Assembly: GCA_900320245.1 (NCBI GenBank)
Contig: ONRP01000031.1
Span: 1-47,522, forward strand
Direction: 5' to 3'
From: an uncultured Prevotellaceae bacterium
GTDB taxonomy: Bacteria > Bacteroidota > Bacteroidia > Bacteroidales > Muribaculaceae
DNA: 47,522 nt
The number at the start of each line of letters is the position of its first letter. Position 1 is the stretch's first letter. Below, piece by piece: positions 1 through 7,710 of this stretch. The position numbers and the translations under genes were made by a program. The notes under the pieces are model-generated. The model saw only the letters and a program-made list of their open reading frames with translations, had not been told where the DNA came from and searched no databases.

Positions 1-98
1 ACATCGACGAACTGCGCCGATTCGAGAAAGTCAACAAGATTCCCCCACTGGCTCCGAACATCCAAGAACAGATCAACAAATTCATCGATAAAGACTAA
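1..98 (+). CDS. 3' end of an unidentified gene (partial)
   Basis: Bases 3-98 are open in frame 3 and end in TAA. They encode 31 residues that begin IDELRRFEKVNK and end FIDKD. The start lies outside the window. The residue mix (charged, short, probably helical) is that of an ordinary soluble protein C-terminus, and the GC content matches the window's core genes. I do not recognise the family. A hairpin at 192-218 follows and could end the transcript. Confidence 0.5.
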   Translation, partial: IDELRRFEKVNKIPPLAPNIQEQINKFIDKD

Positions 99-191
99 AC
101 CCGAAGAAGAAAAAGTGGAAGGTTCTCTTGATGTAGTAGACAATCGACGATAACAGTTTCAGTTTCAATTCATGACCCTAAATCAACGCAC

Positions 192-218
192 AAAACCCGC
201 TGGGATTCAGCGGGTTTT
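192..218. terminator. hairpin, probable terminator next to tRNA-like duplication
   Basis: AAAACCCGCTG pairs with CAGCGGGTTTT over 11 bp with a 5-base loop, followed by TTATTGTT. It may end the partial upstream gene. Its core (CGCTG/CAGCG) and its position beside the 17-bp repeat at 227 mirror the hairpin at 2331-2353 beside the intact tRNA-Leu, so it may have been duplicated with the tRNA end. Confidence 0.6.
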
Positions 219-226
219 ATTGTTCT

Positions 227-243
227 GTGCGCCTGATAGGACT
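227..243. repeat. 17-bp copy of tRNA-Leu 3' end (candidate attachment-site remnant)
   Basis: GTGCGCCTGATAGGACT is identical to 2357-2373, which is the discriminator, acceptor 3' strand and start of the T-arm of tRNA-Leu on the minus strand. After 6 extra bases the text resumes with CGAACC, as in the tRNA. A weaker echo (GCGCCTGATGGACAG) follows at about 282. This is the pattern left when an element integrates at a tRNA 3' end. Confidence 0.65.
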
Positions 244-357
244 TATTTTCGAACCCTCCCAAAACCTTTAAAAATCTCCCGGCGCCTGATGGACAGTCCT
301 TTCCAGCAAACCGATGAGGCGTTAAAAGGCGTCTAAAGGCGTTGAACGGTGCAAAAA

Positions 358-377
358 GGGGGAGCGCACGCTCCCCC
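358..377. other. GC-rich hairpin
   Basis: GGGGGAGCG and CGCTCCCCC form a 9-bp perfect stem with a 2-base loop, just upstream of the AT-rich gene. The string AAGGGGGAGCG is partly repeated at about 2299-2309 on the other side of that gene. Bases 99-510 otherwise hold no convincing gene, only short GGCGT-type repeats around 315-345. Confidence 0.4.
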
Positions 378-471
378 CGGAAAGCAACTCATACACCCAC
401 AAACTCTTTGAGCCACCAGTGTTCGAGAATAAAAAACACAGCAATGGATACTGGTTCTGATAAATAATATA

Positions 472-479
472 TATCTTTG
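472..479 (+). promoter_or_regulatory. TAnnTTTG -7 box for the secreted-protein gene
   Basis: TATCTTTG lies 31 bases before the ATG at 511 and matches the Bacteroidetes -7 consensus TAnnTTTG. I do not see a clean TTTG -33 box at 19-20 bases upstream. Confidence 0.55.
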
Positions 480-510
480 CATAAGAAATGTAAAAATCAT
501 TGTTATTGTT

Positions 511-2169
511 ATGAGAAGAATTTTTATTATTTTGCTCCTTCTTTCATCTGTACTTTTAGTTGCAGCAGAAGAAAGTAAACTTATTGACTCAAAATGGGAT
601 GAGTTAATTAGTCCATCAGCAACCTATTCGTCATCAAAAGCAATCGAAATAACTAAATTTCCAAATCTTCTTGTTGGAGAAACGATTTACTTTAAAGTAT
701 CTGGCAGCTCATATCGTGCAAGAGAACTTCAATGTTTTTTAAATATTATGCCCGATACTATTTGGATAAAAAAGAAACCTAAAAAGAATGCTGAACTCAA
801 TAAGCACTACAAATTAATGCCTTTCTATCATGGAGTTGAAAGTAGTTCATATACAAATCCTCAATATACCCCTGCACAAGAAATAGAGGGTATTAATTTT
901 TTCGTAGATTCGGTATCCACTTCAAAATCTGATGGCCGTTCATACTTACCGACCTATTACTGTGATGTGTACTTAATTAATTCACGAACAAACGAACGGT
1001 TAATTTGGCGGTATGCTTCTGATAATTCCTCAAGTGATTTGACTTTGTATTCTGCAACAGTAGCAGAGAAAATGATTGCACCTGGCACGAAAATCTACAA
1101 GAAAATCAGTTCTTCATATTCTGATAAAGCTAGTGACTTTCAAGAATTCATTGTTAAAAGTGCAGTTTACGAATGTCATATTTCTTCAGTGGGTGGTTAT
1201 GGTAAATTAAATATTGCAATGCTTTCATCTGATGAAGGGCAGAATACATCTTTTGTTTACTCAAAGAACATGTCGTATAGTAGTCCTAGAGTTATCAATA
1301 GAGATGATTACCTCTCATTGGTTGAAAGTGATCGCGTATATGAAATAGACTCAAGTTTGCCATCTGAAGACGAAGATTATATATTCCCATTTAATTTTAG
1401 TTTTATTCTTGGTAGGACTAATGCTGGTTATGTCTATCAAACAATTGCAAAATCGACTAACAGTTATAGTTATTATAGCTCTTCTGATCGTGATTTTATT
1501 GGCTCTAATAAAATCATTCAAATAGCAGATAAGCAGCGAATACATGGAAAAGATTATTACATTGGTTTATATGCTAACAAGTGCTTCTATATATCAACAT
1601 CAGATGTTGAGTTGCCTTATGAAGAACAGATGAAACTTGATTCATTATTGGCATGTTCAACGGATATTCGTAATAATTTCTTTATATCGAGTAAAATACT
1701 TGAACATGAAAGTTATATACTTAATATTCGAGAAGCTATAAAAGAACTCGAGAGTTTTAATAAATATGGATTGTCAATTATTTCATGGGGTGTTTACGAC
1801 CAAAGTGAGTACACAGATGGTACCGGCTTTAGGATAAAGTTTTATAATCCTACAAATAAAACAATCAAATATATCACTATAAACCTTGTAGGTTATAATG
1901 CTGTTGATGACGCTGTTTCATCAAGAGGGAAATATACACTTTCCCCAAAATGTGTTGGTCCGATAGAACCAGAAGATGCTGGCAGTTATGATTTTGAGTA
2001 TTTGTGGTTTACAGATCTTGTCGAATATGCAAAAATTAAATCAATTGTCGTTCAATATACTAATGGAACAACAAAAACTATTTCTAACATTTCAAATATA
2101 GAATGGTCTGATAAACTATATGAAACATACTTTAGTAGTGAATTAGACAAACTTCAAAAAATGGAATAG
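511..2169 (+). CDS. secreted protein of unknown function (AT-rich island gene)
   Basis: The 552-residue product starts with a signal peptide (MRRIFIILLLLSSVLLVAA, residues 1-19) and no lipobox, so it is probably exported. The bulk is Ser/Tyr-rich with no motif I recognise. Residues about 420-545 read like an immunoglobulin-like beta-sandwich (alternating strands around FRIKFYNPTNKTIKYITI) of the kind found in FxLYD-like domains; that is a resemblance only. The gene is much more AT-rich, with more AAA/ATT/TAT codons, than any neighbour. It is a single-gene unit with its own -7 box at 472 and a hairpin at 2192. The flanking tRNA-Leu duplication suggests horizontal acquisition. The gene call is secure; the function is unknown. 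Confidence 0.85.
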   Translation: MRRIFIILLLLSSVLLVAAEESKLIDSKWDELISPSATYSSSKAIEITKFPNLLVGETIYFKVSGSSYRARELQCFLNIMPDTIWIKKKPKKNAELNKHYKLMPFYHGVESSSYTNPQYTPAQEIEGINFFVDSVSTSKSDGRSYLPTYYCDVYLINSRTNERLIWRYASDNSSSDLTLYSATVAEKMIAPGTKIYKKISSSYSDKASDFQEFIVKSAVYECHISSVGGYGKLNIAMLSSDEGQNTSFVYSKNMSYSSPRVINRDDYLSLVESDRVYEIDSSLPSEDEDYIFPFNFSFILGRTNAGYVYQTIAKSTNSYSYYSSSDRDFIGSNKIIQIADKQRIHGKDYYIGLYANKCFYISTSDVELPYEEQMKLDSLLACSTDIRNNFFISSKILEHESYILNIREAIKELESFNKYGLSIISWGVYDQSEYTDGTGFRIKFYNPTNKTIKYITINLVGYNAVDDAVSSRGKYTLSPKCVGPIEPEDAGSYDFEYLWFTDLVEYAKIKSIVVQYTNGTTKTISNISNIEWSDKLYETYFSSELDKLQKME

Positions 2170-2191
2170 AAACAATGTCTTTCAAGCATCG

Positions 2192-2229
2192 AGGCGGTTA
2201 CCGTACCTTCCAGAGTATAGTAACCGCCT
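2192..2229 (+). terminator. hairpin after the secreted-protein gene
   Basis: AGGCGGTTA (2192-2200) pairs with TAACCGCCT (2221-2229) across a 20-base loop, 22 bases after the stop at 2169. There is no strong T-run, so it is a weak terminator or an RNA end-protecting hairpin. The remainder of 2230-2330 shows no gene. Confidence 0.45.
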
Positions 2230-2330
2230 GTATTATGCAACAAGACAATCTTAAATTCAACCCCACTGTTCCCACGGAGTTCATCATCGTGGCCGAACAA
2301 GGGGGAGCGTGAGAGGGTATAAAATAACAT

Positions 2331-2353
2331 AACTCGCTGATAATCAGCGAGTT
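2331..2353 (-). terminator. tRNA-Leu terminator
   Basis: AACTCGCTGA pairs with TCAGCGAGTT over 10 bp with a 3-base loop. Read on the minus strand it begins 5 bases after the tRNA 3' end and is followed by a T-rich stretch (TGTTATTTTAT). Confidence 0.75.
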
Positions 2354-2356
2354 ATA

Positions 2357-2373
2357 GTGCGCCTGATAGGACT
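2357..2373. repeat. 17-bp direct repeat at the tRNA-Leu 3' end
   Basis: Second copy of the 227-243 sequence, here in its intact tRNA context. The two copies enclose the AT-rich gene. Confidence 0.65.
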
Positions 2374-2439
2374 CGAACCTACACAACATGAGTTACCAGA
2401 TCCTAAGTCTGGCGCGTCTACCAATTTCGCCACAGGCGC
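2358..2439 (-). tRNA. tRNA-Leu (anticodon UAG)
   Basis: Read on the minus strand, the 82-nt sequence has acceptor GCGCCTG pairing with CAGGCGC plus discriminator A, a D-arm with GGTAGAC, anticodon stem CCAGA/TCTGG around a loop with TAG, a long variable arm as expected for leucine tRNAs, and T-loop GGTTCGAGTCC. CCA is not encoded. It reads CUA codons. A TACCTTTG box lies 13 bases upstream and a hairpin terminator directly downstream. Confidence 0.95.
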
Positions 2440-2451
2440 GGAATTCGGCTG

Positions 2452-2459
2452 CAAAGGTA
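2452..2459 (-). promoter_or_regulatory. -7 box of tRNA-Leu promoter
   Basis: On the minus strand TACCTTTG matches TAnnTTTG and lies 13 bases before the tRNA 5' end. The -33 position (about 2479-2482) falls inside the GTTTTAA tandem repeat. Confidence 0.65.
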
Positions 2460-2466
2460 CTGAAAA

Positions 2467-2494
2467 GTTTTAAGTTTTAAGTTTTAAGTTTTAA
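2467..2494. repeat. GTTTTAA heptamer x4
   Basis: Four perfect tandem copies of GTTTTAA. They sit between a minus-strand -7 box (2452-2459) and a plus-strand -7 box (2503-2510), so copy-number change would alter the spacing and -33 sequence of both. Confidence 0.9.
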
Positions 2495-2502
2495 GTAAAT
2501 TA

Positions 2503-2510
2503 TACCTTTG
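2503..2510 (+). promoter_or_regulatory. orphan TAnnTTTG box pointing into xseB
   Basis: TACCTTTG on the plus strand matches the -7 consensus, but no plus-strand gene follows; it would transcribe antisense to xseB. It may be a relic of a lost gene or an antisense promoter. The evidence is the motif only. Confidence 0.3.
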
Positions 2511-2552
2511 CCCAACAGGATATCCATAAGTGTCTCAATCTCAGCATTATCC

Positions 2553-2756
2553 TCATTGCTGGATGGTGGCGAGGATCTGCTTGAGTTGCTCGTCGGCTGC
2601 GGTGAGTTTCTTGCGGCAGATGTCGAGGAGTTCCTTGCTGCGCTTGGTGTAGGCGCTCAGGTTGTCGATGCTGCACTGGGGGTCCTGCATCTTCTGCACA
2701 ATCTGCTCTAGTTCGGTCACGGCCTCGGTGTAAGTCATTTCTTTGTTCTCTTCCAT
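2553..2756 (-). CDS. xseB: exodeoxyribonuclease VII small subunit
   Basis: The 67-residue product matches the XseB family in length and pattern: TYTEAVTELEQIVQKMQ near the start, then a second helix with SKELLDICRKKL. Several small subunits bind each large subunit (XseA) to form exonuclease VII, which degrades single-stranded DNA from both ends into acid-soluble oligonucleotides in the cytoplasm. It lies downstream of xseA on the same strand. The usual tight xseA-xseB junction is instead a 217-base gap filled with 50-bp tandem repeats. The start follows the conserved MTYTEA alignment, with a short charged N-terminus MEENKE. Confidence 0.93.
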   Translation of the reverse strand: MEENKEMTYTEAVTELEQIVQKMQDPQCSIDNLSAYTKRSKELLDICRKKLTAADEQLKQILATIQQ

Positions 2757-2794
2757 ATTTTTAAAAACTACGAATTTAACGAATTATACTAATG

Positions 2795-2940
2795 TTGGCA
2801 TCCGCGTTCTTGCTACCGGCGGATTTTACGGATAGAACTGATTATTGGCATCTGCGTTCTTGCTACCGGCGGATTTTACGGATAAAACTGATTATTGGCA
2901 TCCGCGCGCTTTTCTGTCGGCGAATTTAACGAATTTTTTG
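2795..2940. repeat. 50-bp tandem repeat (about 2.9 copies) between xseA and xseB
   Basis: Copies at 2795-2844 and 2845-2894 differ at only a few positions; a third, diverged copy runs from 2895 to about 2940. Each begins TTGGCATCCGCG and contains TACCGGCGGATTTTACGG. That core resembles the arms of the hairpin repeats at 14.27 and 14.83 kb (GCCGGCGGATTATGCGGATT), which suggests one dispersed family. Confidence 0.85.
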
Positions 2941-2973
2941 GCTGCCACACTTCTAATTCCTAACTTCTAACTC

Positions 2974-4296
2974 TTAGTTGACAGTGGCATCGGTGGAACC
3001 TTCGGCAAACTGGACGTGGATGTGGTCGCCGGGTTGCAGTTGGCTGCCTGCGGTGACGCACTTGCCGCCTGCTGTCACGAGGGCGTAGCCTCGCTGCAGG
3101 GTGTTCTCGGGCGAGAGCAGAGCCGCCTTGTCGCCCAAGGCTTGCAGGCGTTGCTGCTCACGTTGCAGGGCATGCTCGATGGCCTCGCCCATTCGCTCCA
3201 GGGCACGATCGAGACGGGTGCACTGGGCGGTAATCAGGTTGTTGGCTGCCAGCGGAATGGCTTTGGTGTAGTTGTCGAGCCGCAGCATGTTGGTATCAAT
3301 GATGCGCCGCGACGCGGCAGGTATCATACTGGTGTAATAGGCCAGTTGTTCTCGGGCGTGTCCCACGGTGTCGCGCACGGCGGTAACGACGGTTTCCTGC
3401 AGTTCATCGAGGTGGGCCAGTGCGTTGGTGCCCCGGTTGATGAGCCACTCGGCGGCTGCGGTAGGTGTCTTGACCCTGATGGCGGCCACAAAGTCCAATA
3501 CCGTCTCGTCGCGGTCGTGCCCAATGCCGACGATGACCGGCAACGGGAACTGGGCCACGGCGGCTGCCAGGTCGTAGTTGTCGAACGAGTTGAGTTCGGA
3601 CGTCGCGCCGCCGCCACGGATGATGACTACAGCATCGAACCGGTCAAGGTGCTCATTGATGCGGTCGAGAGCGGCCAGGACAGTGGGGACAGTCTGCGCT
3701 CCCTGCATCGATGCGCCGAACAGGCAGGTGTAGAACTTCAGGCGGTAGGGATTGTTCGCCAACTGGTTCATGAAGTCGCCATAGCCGGCAGCACCGGCGG
3801 CCGAGATGACGGCAATGCGCTGCGGCACGGCGGTGATGGGCAGTTCCTTGTTCATGTCGATGATGCCGTCGGCCTTGAGGCGCCTGAGAATCTCGAGGCG
3901 CTGCCGTGCCATGTCGCCCATGGTGTAACTGGGGTCGATGTCGTTGATAACGGCCTTAAAGCCAAACTGGCTATGGAAGTTGGCCGACACCTTGACCAGC
4001 ACCTTCATGCCCGTCTTGAGTTCAGCACCCGTCGCAGCCATGAATTTGGCAACCAATCTGGGGTAATTGCTGCTCCAGATGACAGCGTTGAGTTTGGCCA
4101 CAGTGGTCCCTGCGTCGTTTTTCTCGACAAGTTCCATATAGCAATGGCCACGCACGACACGCAGGTCGCTCGTCTCGGCGACGACCCATTGGTTCTGCAG
4201 GCCAGGTGTTGAGTTGATGGCCTGGGTGATGAGTTCATTAAACCGGCTCAGGGTGATGCCCTGTGGCTGGCTAGTGAAAAGAGACTGTTCTTGCAT
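2974..4296 (-). CDS. xseA: exodeoxyribonuclease VII large subunit
   Basis: The 440-residue product has the XseA plan: an N-terminal OB-fold DNA-binding domain (about residues 10-110, with LSRFNELITQAINSTPGL at its start) and the catalytic region with GGGATSELNSFD (about residue 228) and PVIVGIGHDRDETVLDFVA (about 255), followed by a long helical coiled-coil segment. It is the catalytic subunit of exonuclease VII, acting on single-stranded DNA in repair. It lies 2 bases after the DUF3256 gene and upstream of xseB, so it is probably part of a longer minus-strand operon. Confidence 0.95.
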   Translation of the reverse strand: MQEQSLFTSQPQGITLSRFNELITQAINSTPGLQNQWVVAETSDLRVVRGHCYMELVEKNDAGTTVAKLNAVIWSSNYPRLVAKFMAATGAELKTGMKVLVKVSANFHSQFGFKAVINDIDPSYTMGDMARQRLEILRRLKADGIIDMNKELPITAVPQRIAVISAAGAAGYGDFMNQLANNPYRLKFYTCLFGASMQGAQTVPTVLAALDRINEHLDRFDAVVIIRGGGATSELNSFDNYDLAAAVAQFPLPVIVGIGHDRDETVLDFVAAIRVKTPTAAAEWLINRGTNALAHLDELQETVVTAVRDTVGHAREQLAYYTSMIPAASRRIIDTNMLRLDNYTKAIPLAANNLITAQCTRLDRALERMGEAIEHALQREQQRLQALGDKAALLSPENTLQRGYALVTAGGKCVTAGSQLQPGDHIHVQFAEGSTDATVN

Positions 4297-4298
4297 GG

Positions 4299-4940
4299 TT
4301 ACTTCTTGACCGGCTTGATTTTGAGGCCATTAAAACGGTAACGGACTGACGGCTTGAGGTAAGTCGCAAAACGCTTGTACTCGACGGGTGCGAGGAACTG
4401 CTCCAGGCCATGCGAGGCCTCGATGGTGTCGTGGTTCGCTCCCGTGAAGGAGAGCCTGATGAGCGGGAAAACCATCGCGTCCTGCAGGTCCAGCCTCAGG
4501 TCACGCGGCATCTTACCGACGATGAAATCATCGATGGCGGGCATCGTGAACAGCCGGTCGCTGATGTACTGCTGCCAGTGGACGTTCCACTGGGTCAAGC
4601 GGCTGTCGGGCACGGGTGTCATCACCGTCTCGATGACGGTGATGACCGTGTCCTTGCCCGCTTTTCTCATCAGCATCTCCACCACACGACTGCCACTGGT
4701 CTGCACCTTGAGGTAGGTGCTGTCCAACTCGATAAGCCGGGCCTCGCCTGCCAGATTATTGGGCACATCCACCACCTGGCCGCTGTTGTAGTAGTCGACC
4801 ATATCCAAGCGGTGGGTGCGCGTCAACAGGGTGAAGATGTTGCCCGGTTCGCTGGCAAAAAAGTCAGCAATCGTGCGAGCCGCCAATGTCGATGGCATCA
4901 ACACCAACGACAAAACAAGGATGCTATAGAGGCGTTTCAT
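4299..4940 (-). CDS. DUF3256 family secreted protein
   Basis: The 213-residue product has a signal peptide (MKRLYSILVLSLVLMPSTLA) and matches my memory of DUF3256, a Bacteroidales-specific family. Recognisable parts are ADFFASEPGNIFTLLTRTHRLDMVDYY at the start and the FLAPVEYKRFATYLKP region near the end; its function is not known. Its start abuts the stop of the M48 protease gene and its stop is 2 bases before xseA, so translation of the three is probably coupled. The conserved adjacency to a periplasmic protease hints at an envelope role, which is inference only. Confidence 0.85.
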   Translation of the reverse strand: MKRLYSILVLSLVLMPSTLAARTIADFFASEPGNIFTLLTRTHRLDMVDYYNSGQVVDVPNNLAGEARLIELDSTYLKVQTSGSRVVEMLMRKAGKDTVITVIETVMTPVPDSRLTQWNVHWQQYISDRLFTMPAIDDFIVGKMPRDLRLDLQDAMVFPLIRLSFTGANHDTIEASHGLEQFLAPVEYKRFATYLKPSVRYRFNGLKIKPVKK

Positions 4941-5738
4941 TTACCTGGTACCGTACTTCTGCTTGACCTCGGGCAACCACTTCCGAATGTCGGAGATGCG
5001 GGTGGCATGGCTCGGGTGCGAACTCATGAACTCCGGCGGCTCCTGGGTTGTGGTGGCGGCCATCTTCTGCCAGAAGGTGACAGCGACATCGGGGTTATAA
5101 CCGGCAATCGTCATCAGCACGAGGCCCATCTTGTCGGCCTCGCTCTCATGCTTGCGGGAGAAGGGCTGCATCACGCCATACTGTGCACCCAGGCCGTAAA
5201 CCTGCTGTGCAATCTGCTGGGTGGCGGCACTCTTGCCGCTGGTGAAGATGCCGACAGCGGCAGCGCCATACTCGGCCAGCACCTGCTGGCTCATACGCTC
5301 GTTGCTGTGCTTGGCGACGGCATGTGCCACCTCGTGGCCAATCACCACTGCCAGTTCATCGTCGCTGCTCACGAGGTTCATGATGCCCTCATAGACCACG
5401 ATCTTGCCGCCAGGCATACACCAGGCATTCACCTCATCACTCCTTACCAAATTGAACTCCCAAGCATAGTTCTGCAACTCATTCTGCATACCATTAGCCG
5501 TGAGATAGGCCTCGGTAGCGGCAGCGATGCGCTGTCCCACGCGGGTAACCTGGGCACTCTTGGCCTTCTCGGTCGAGATCTGGGCCGTCTGCATGAAACT
5601 AGCGTACTGCTGAAGGCTTGCAGCCAGCACCTCCTGATCACTGACGAGAAGCATTTGTTTGCGACCCGTGATGGGAACCGAGCCACAACTGGTGAGCAAC
5701 ATCGCTGCTACAGCCAGCATTGCGATAATCTTTTTCAT
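4941..5738 (-). CDS. M48 family metalloprotease lipoprotein
   Basis: With the start at 5738 the product is 265 residues: a lipoprotein signal peptide with lipobox LTSC (Cys18), then an M48 peptidase domain with the zinc motif HEVAH (residues 135-139) and the third ligand in ESEADKMG (about 198-200). GRKQMLLVSDQEV near residue 25 is typical of the LoiP/YcaL-type envelope proteases, which degrade misfolded membrane or periplasmic proteins. The open frame extends 8 codons upstream (MYNQNLPI), but that extension would precede a textbook signal peptide, so the inner ATG is preferred. It is probably cotranscribed with mrp upstream (45-base gap) and DUF3256 downstream (0-base gap). Confidence 0.92.
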   Translation of the reverse strand: MKKIIAMLAVAAMLLTSCGSVPITGRKQMLLVSDQEVLAASLQQYASFMQTAQISTEKAKSAQVTRVGQRIAAATEAYLTANGMQNELQNYAWEFNLVRSDEVNAWCMPGGKIVVYEGIMNLVSSDDELAVVIGHEVAHAVAKHSNERMSQQVLAEYGAAAVGIFTSGKSAATQQIAQQVYGLGAQYGVMQPFSRKHESEADKMGLVLMTIAGYNPDVAVTFWQKMAATTTQEPPEFMSSHPSHATRISDIRKWLPEVKQKYGTR

Positions 5739-5783
5739 AATCGGTAGATTTTGGTTATACAAATAACGGATTATTCTTAGTCA

Positions 5784-6887
5784 TTAATGGGTTTGCACTA
5801 CCTCGGTGGGGGGCAGCGTCTTGTTGCGCTTGTCCACCGCCTCGATAACGCGGGTGGCGAGTTGCTTGAATGCCACGCCGCTCACGTCGTTCATCCTCAC
5901 AACGGGCAAGCCATCGTCGCTGCCCTTACAGATGCCGGCCACCAGCGGAACCTGTCCGAGCAGTTCCACATCCAGTTTCTCGGCGAGCAGTTTGCCGCCG
6001 TCCTTGCCGAAGATGAAGTACTGCTCATCGGGGTGGCTGGCGGGCGTGAACCACGACATGTTCTCGACGATGCCCAGCACCGGAACCCCCACATGCTCGC
6101 CCATGAACATGCTGATGCCCTTGCGGGCGTCGGCCAGAGCGACCTCCTGGGGTGTGGTCACCACGATGGCCCCCGTGATGGCGAGGGTCTGCACCAGGGT
6201 CAGATGAATGTCGCTGGTGCCCGGTGGCATATCGATGAGGAAATAGTCCAGTTCGCCCCAGTCGGCCTCGGTGATGAGTTGCCTGAGGGCGTTGCTGGCC
6301 ATGGCGCCGCGCCACAGCACAGCCTTCTCCTTGTCGACGAGGAAGCCGATGGAGAGCATCTTCACACCATATTTCTCGAGGGGGATAATCAGGTTCTTGC
6401 CGTCGACCTCGTGCATGTAGAGTTGCTCCTGCTCGGCCCCGAACATTTTGGGCATCGAGGGACCGAAGATGTCGGCGTCCAACAGGCCCACACGGTAGCC
6501 CTGCATGGCCAGCGCCACAGCCAGGTTGCAGGCAACGGTCGATTTGCCCACGCCGCCCTTGCCTGAACTCACGGCGATGATGTTCTTGACGCCGGGCAAC
6601 GGGTTCTCTATTTTGCGCACGGGGTTGTCCTGGCGGGTTTTCACCCCGATGTTCCCCTTGATGTCTACATCACTGCCCACATGGGCCAGGATGGCTGCCT
6701 CGGCAGCCTTGACCACGCTCTTGATGAACGGGTCGGTGGGTTTTTCAAAGGTGAGCGAGAAACTCACGCGATTTCCGTCGATGCGGATATCGTCATTCAA
6801 CATGCCCATGTCAACGATGTCCTTTCCCGTGCCAGGATAACGGACCGTTCTCAGGGCGTCTACGATTAACTGTGGATATATGGTCAT
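5784..6887 (-). CDS. mrp: Mrp/NBP35-type P-loop ATPase, Fe-S cluster carrier
   Basis: The 367-residue product has an N-terminal MIP18/DUF59 domain (about 1-85) and a ParA-like ATPase domain with the deviant Walker A GKGGVGKS (109-116), a DADIFGPSMPKMFG switch and IDMPPGTSDIHLTL. Family members bind and transfer Fe-S clusters to target enzymes in the cytosol. The CxxC motif that many Mrp proteins carry after VENMS is missing; here the text reads VENMSWFTPASHPDEQ. My impression is that Bacteroidetes homologues often lack it. It lies 33 bases downstream of trmB and 45 bases upstream of the protease, on the same strand. Confidence 0.93.
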   Translation of the reverse strand: MTIYPQLIVDALRTVRYPGTGKDIVDMGMLNDDIRIDGNRVSFSLTFEKPTDPFIKSVVKAAEAAILAHVGSDVDIKGNIGVKTRQDNPVRKIENPLPGVKNIIAVSSGKGGVGKSTVACNLAVALAMQGYRVGLLDADIFGPSMPKMFGAEQEQLYMHEVDGKNLIIPLEKYGVKMLSIGFLVDKEKAVLWRGAMASNALRQLITEADWGELDYFLIDMPPGTSDIHLTLVQTLAITGAIVVTTPQEVALADARKGISMFMGEHVGVPVLGIVENMSWFTPASHPDEQYFIFGKDGGKLLAEKLDVELLGQVPLVAGICKGSDDGLPVVRMNDVSGVAFKQLATRVIEAVDKRNKTLPPTEVVQTH

Positions 6888-6920
6888 TTCTTCAGATAAT
6901 AGATTAAATGGATTATCGTG

Positions 6921-7697
6921 TTATTCCTTATTCTCGTCGTGCATGAGTTGCGGCATCTGGATGTAGCCGCGGTTGTAACTGCGGTAGGTGTCGGGCTCGA
7001 TGTCGATGTCGGGTTCGACGAGTTCAACACCGTGAGGCAGGGCAAAACGGATGTACTTGATGGTCAGTCCGCGCTGCAGCCACTGCATCTCGTAGTGCGT
7101 CTTGATGTCCAGGATGTCGTCGGCCATGCCGCTGGCATACAGGTCATCGGTGTCGGCCTCGACGGGCAGATGGTTCTCCTCGACGAGGGCGTGGGTGTAG
7201 GTGTACAGGAAGGGACTGTCGGTCTTCAGGTGCACGAGTCCGCCATCCTTGAGAATGTTGCGGTAGTTGTCCAGGAAGCGGGTCGAGGTGAGGCGCTTGT
7301 TGACCTTCTTCATCTGCGGGTCGGGGAAGGTGATCCAGATCTCGGCCACCTCGCCGGGAGCGAACATGCGGTCGATAAACTCGATGTTGGTGCGCAGGAA
7401 GGCCACATTGGGCAGTCCCATTTCGGTCGCCATCTTGGCGCCGGTCCACATGCGTGCACCCTTGATGTCCACGCCGATGTAGTTCTTGCCGGGGAAGCGC
7501 TGCGCCAGTCCCACGGCATACTCGCCCTTGCCGCAGCCCAACTCGAGCACGATGGGGTTGCCGTTCTTGAAATACTGCTCATTCCACTTGCCGCGCATGG
7601 GACATCCGCCCTGCTGCTGCACGACGGCAAAGGGGAACTGGAAGACGCACTGCATGCGCTCCATGTCGGCAAATTTCTTGAGTTTGTTCTTTCCCAT
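6921..7697 (-). CDS. trmB: tRNA (guanine-N7-)-methyltransferase
   Basis: The 258-residue product has the TrmB signature: the SAM-binding motif [16 protein letters not shown] (about residue 52), a [14 protein letters not shown] strand, and the [17 protein letters not shown] loop that marks the family. It places m7G at position 46 of tRNA variable loops. The N-terminus [13 protein letters not shown] is usual. It starts only 13 bases after the stop of the large surface protein gene upstream, so it is either read through from that gene or uses a promoter inside its 3' end. Confidence 0.94.
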   Translation of the reverse strand: MGKNKLKKFADMERMQCVFQFPFAVVQQQGGCPMRGKWNEQYFKNGNPIVLELGCGKGEYAVGLAQRFPGKNYIGVDIKGARMWTGAKMATEMGLPNVAFLRTNIEFIDRMFAPGEVAEIWITFPDPQMKKVNKRLTSTRFLDNYRNILKDGGLVHLKTDSPFLYTYTHALVEENHLPVEADTDDLYASGMADDILDIKTHYEMQWLQRGLTIKYIRFALPHGVELVEPDIDIEPDTYRSYNRGYIQMPQLMHDENKE

Positions 7698-7710
7698 GAG
7701 TTCGCTGATT

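Noticed and set aside
227-2439. A complete integrative element at tRNA-Leu
   Set aside because: No integrase, relaxase or recombinase is encoded; only the duplication and one cargo-like gene support an island, so it is reported as a remnant only.
2795-2940. The 50-bp tandem repeat as a CRISPR array
   Set aside because: Copies are contiguous with no variable spacers and no cas genes lie nearby.
4410-5747. 445-codon plus-strand open frame
   Set aside because: Antisense to DUF3256 and the M48 protease, both recognisable and contiguous on the minus strand.
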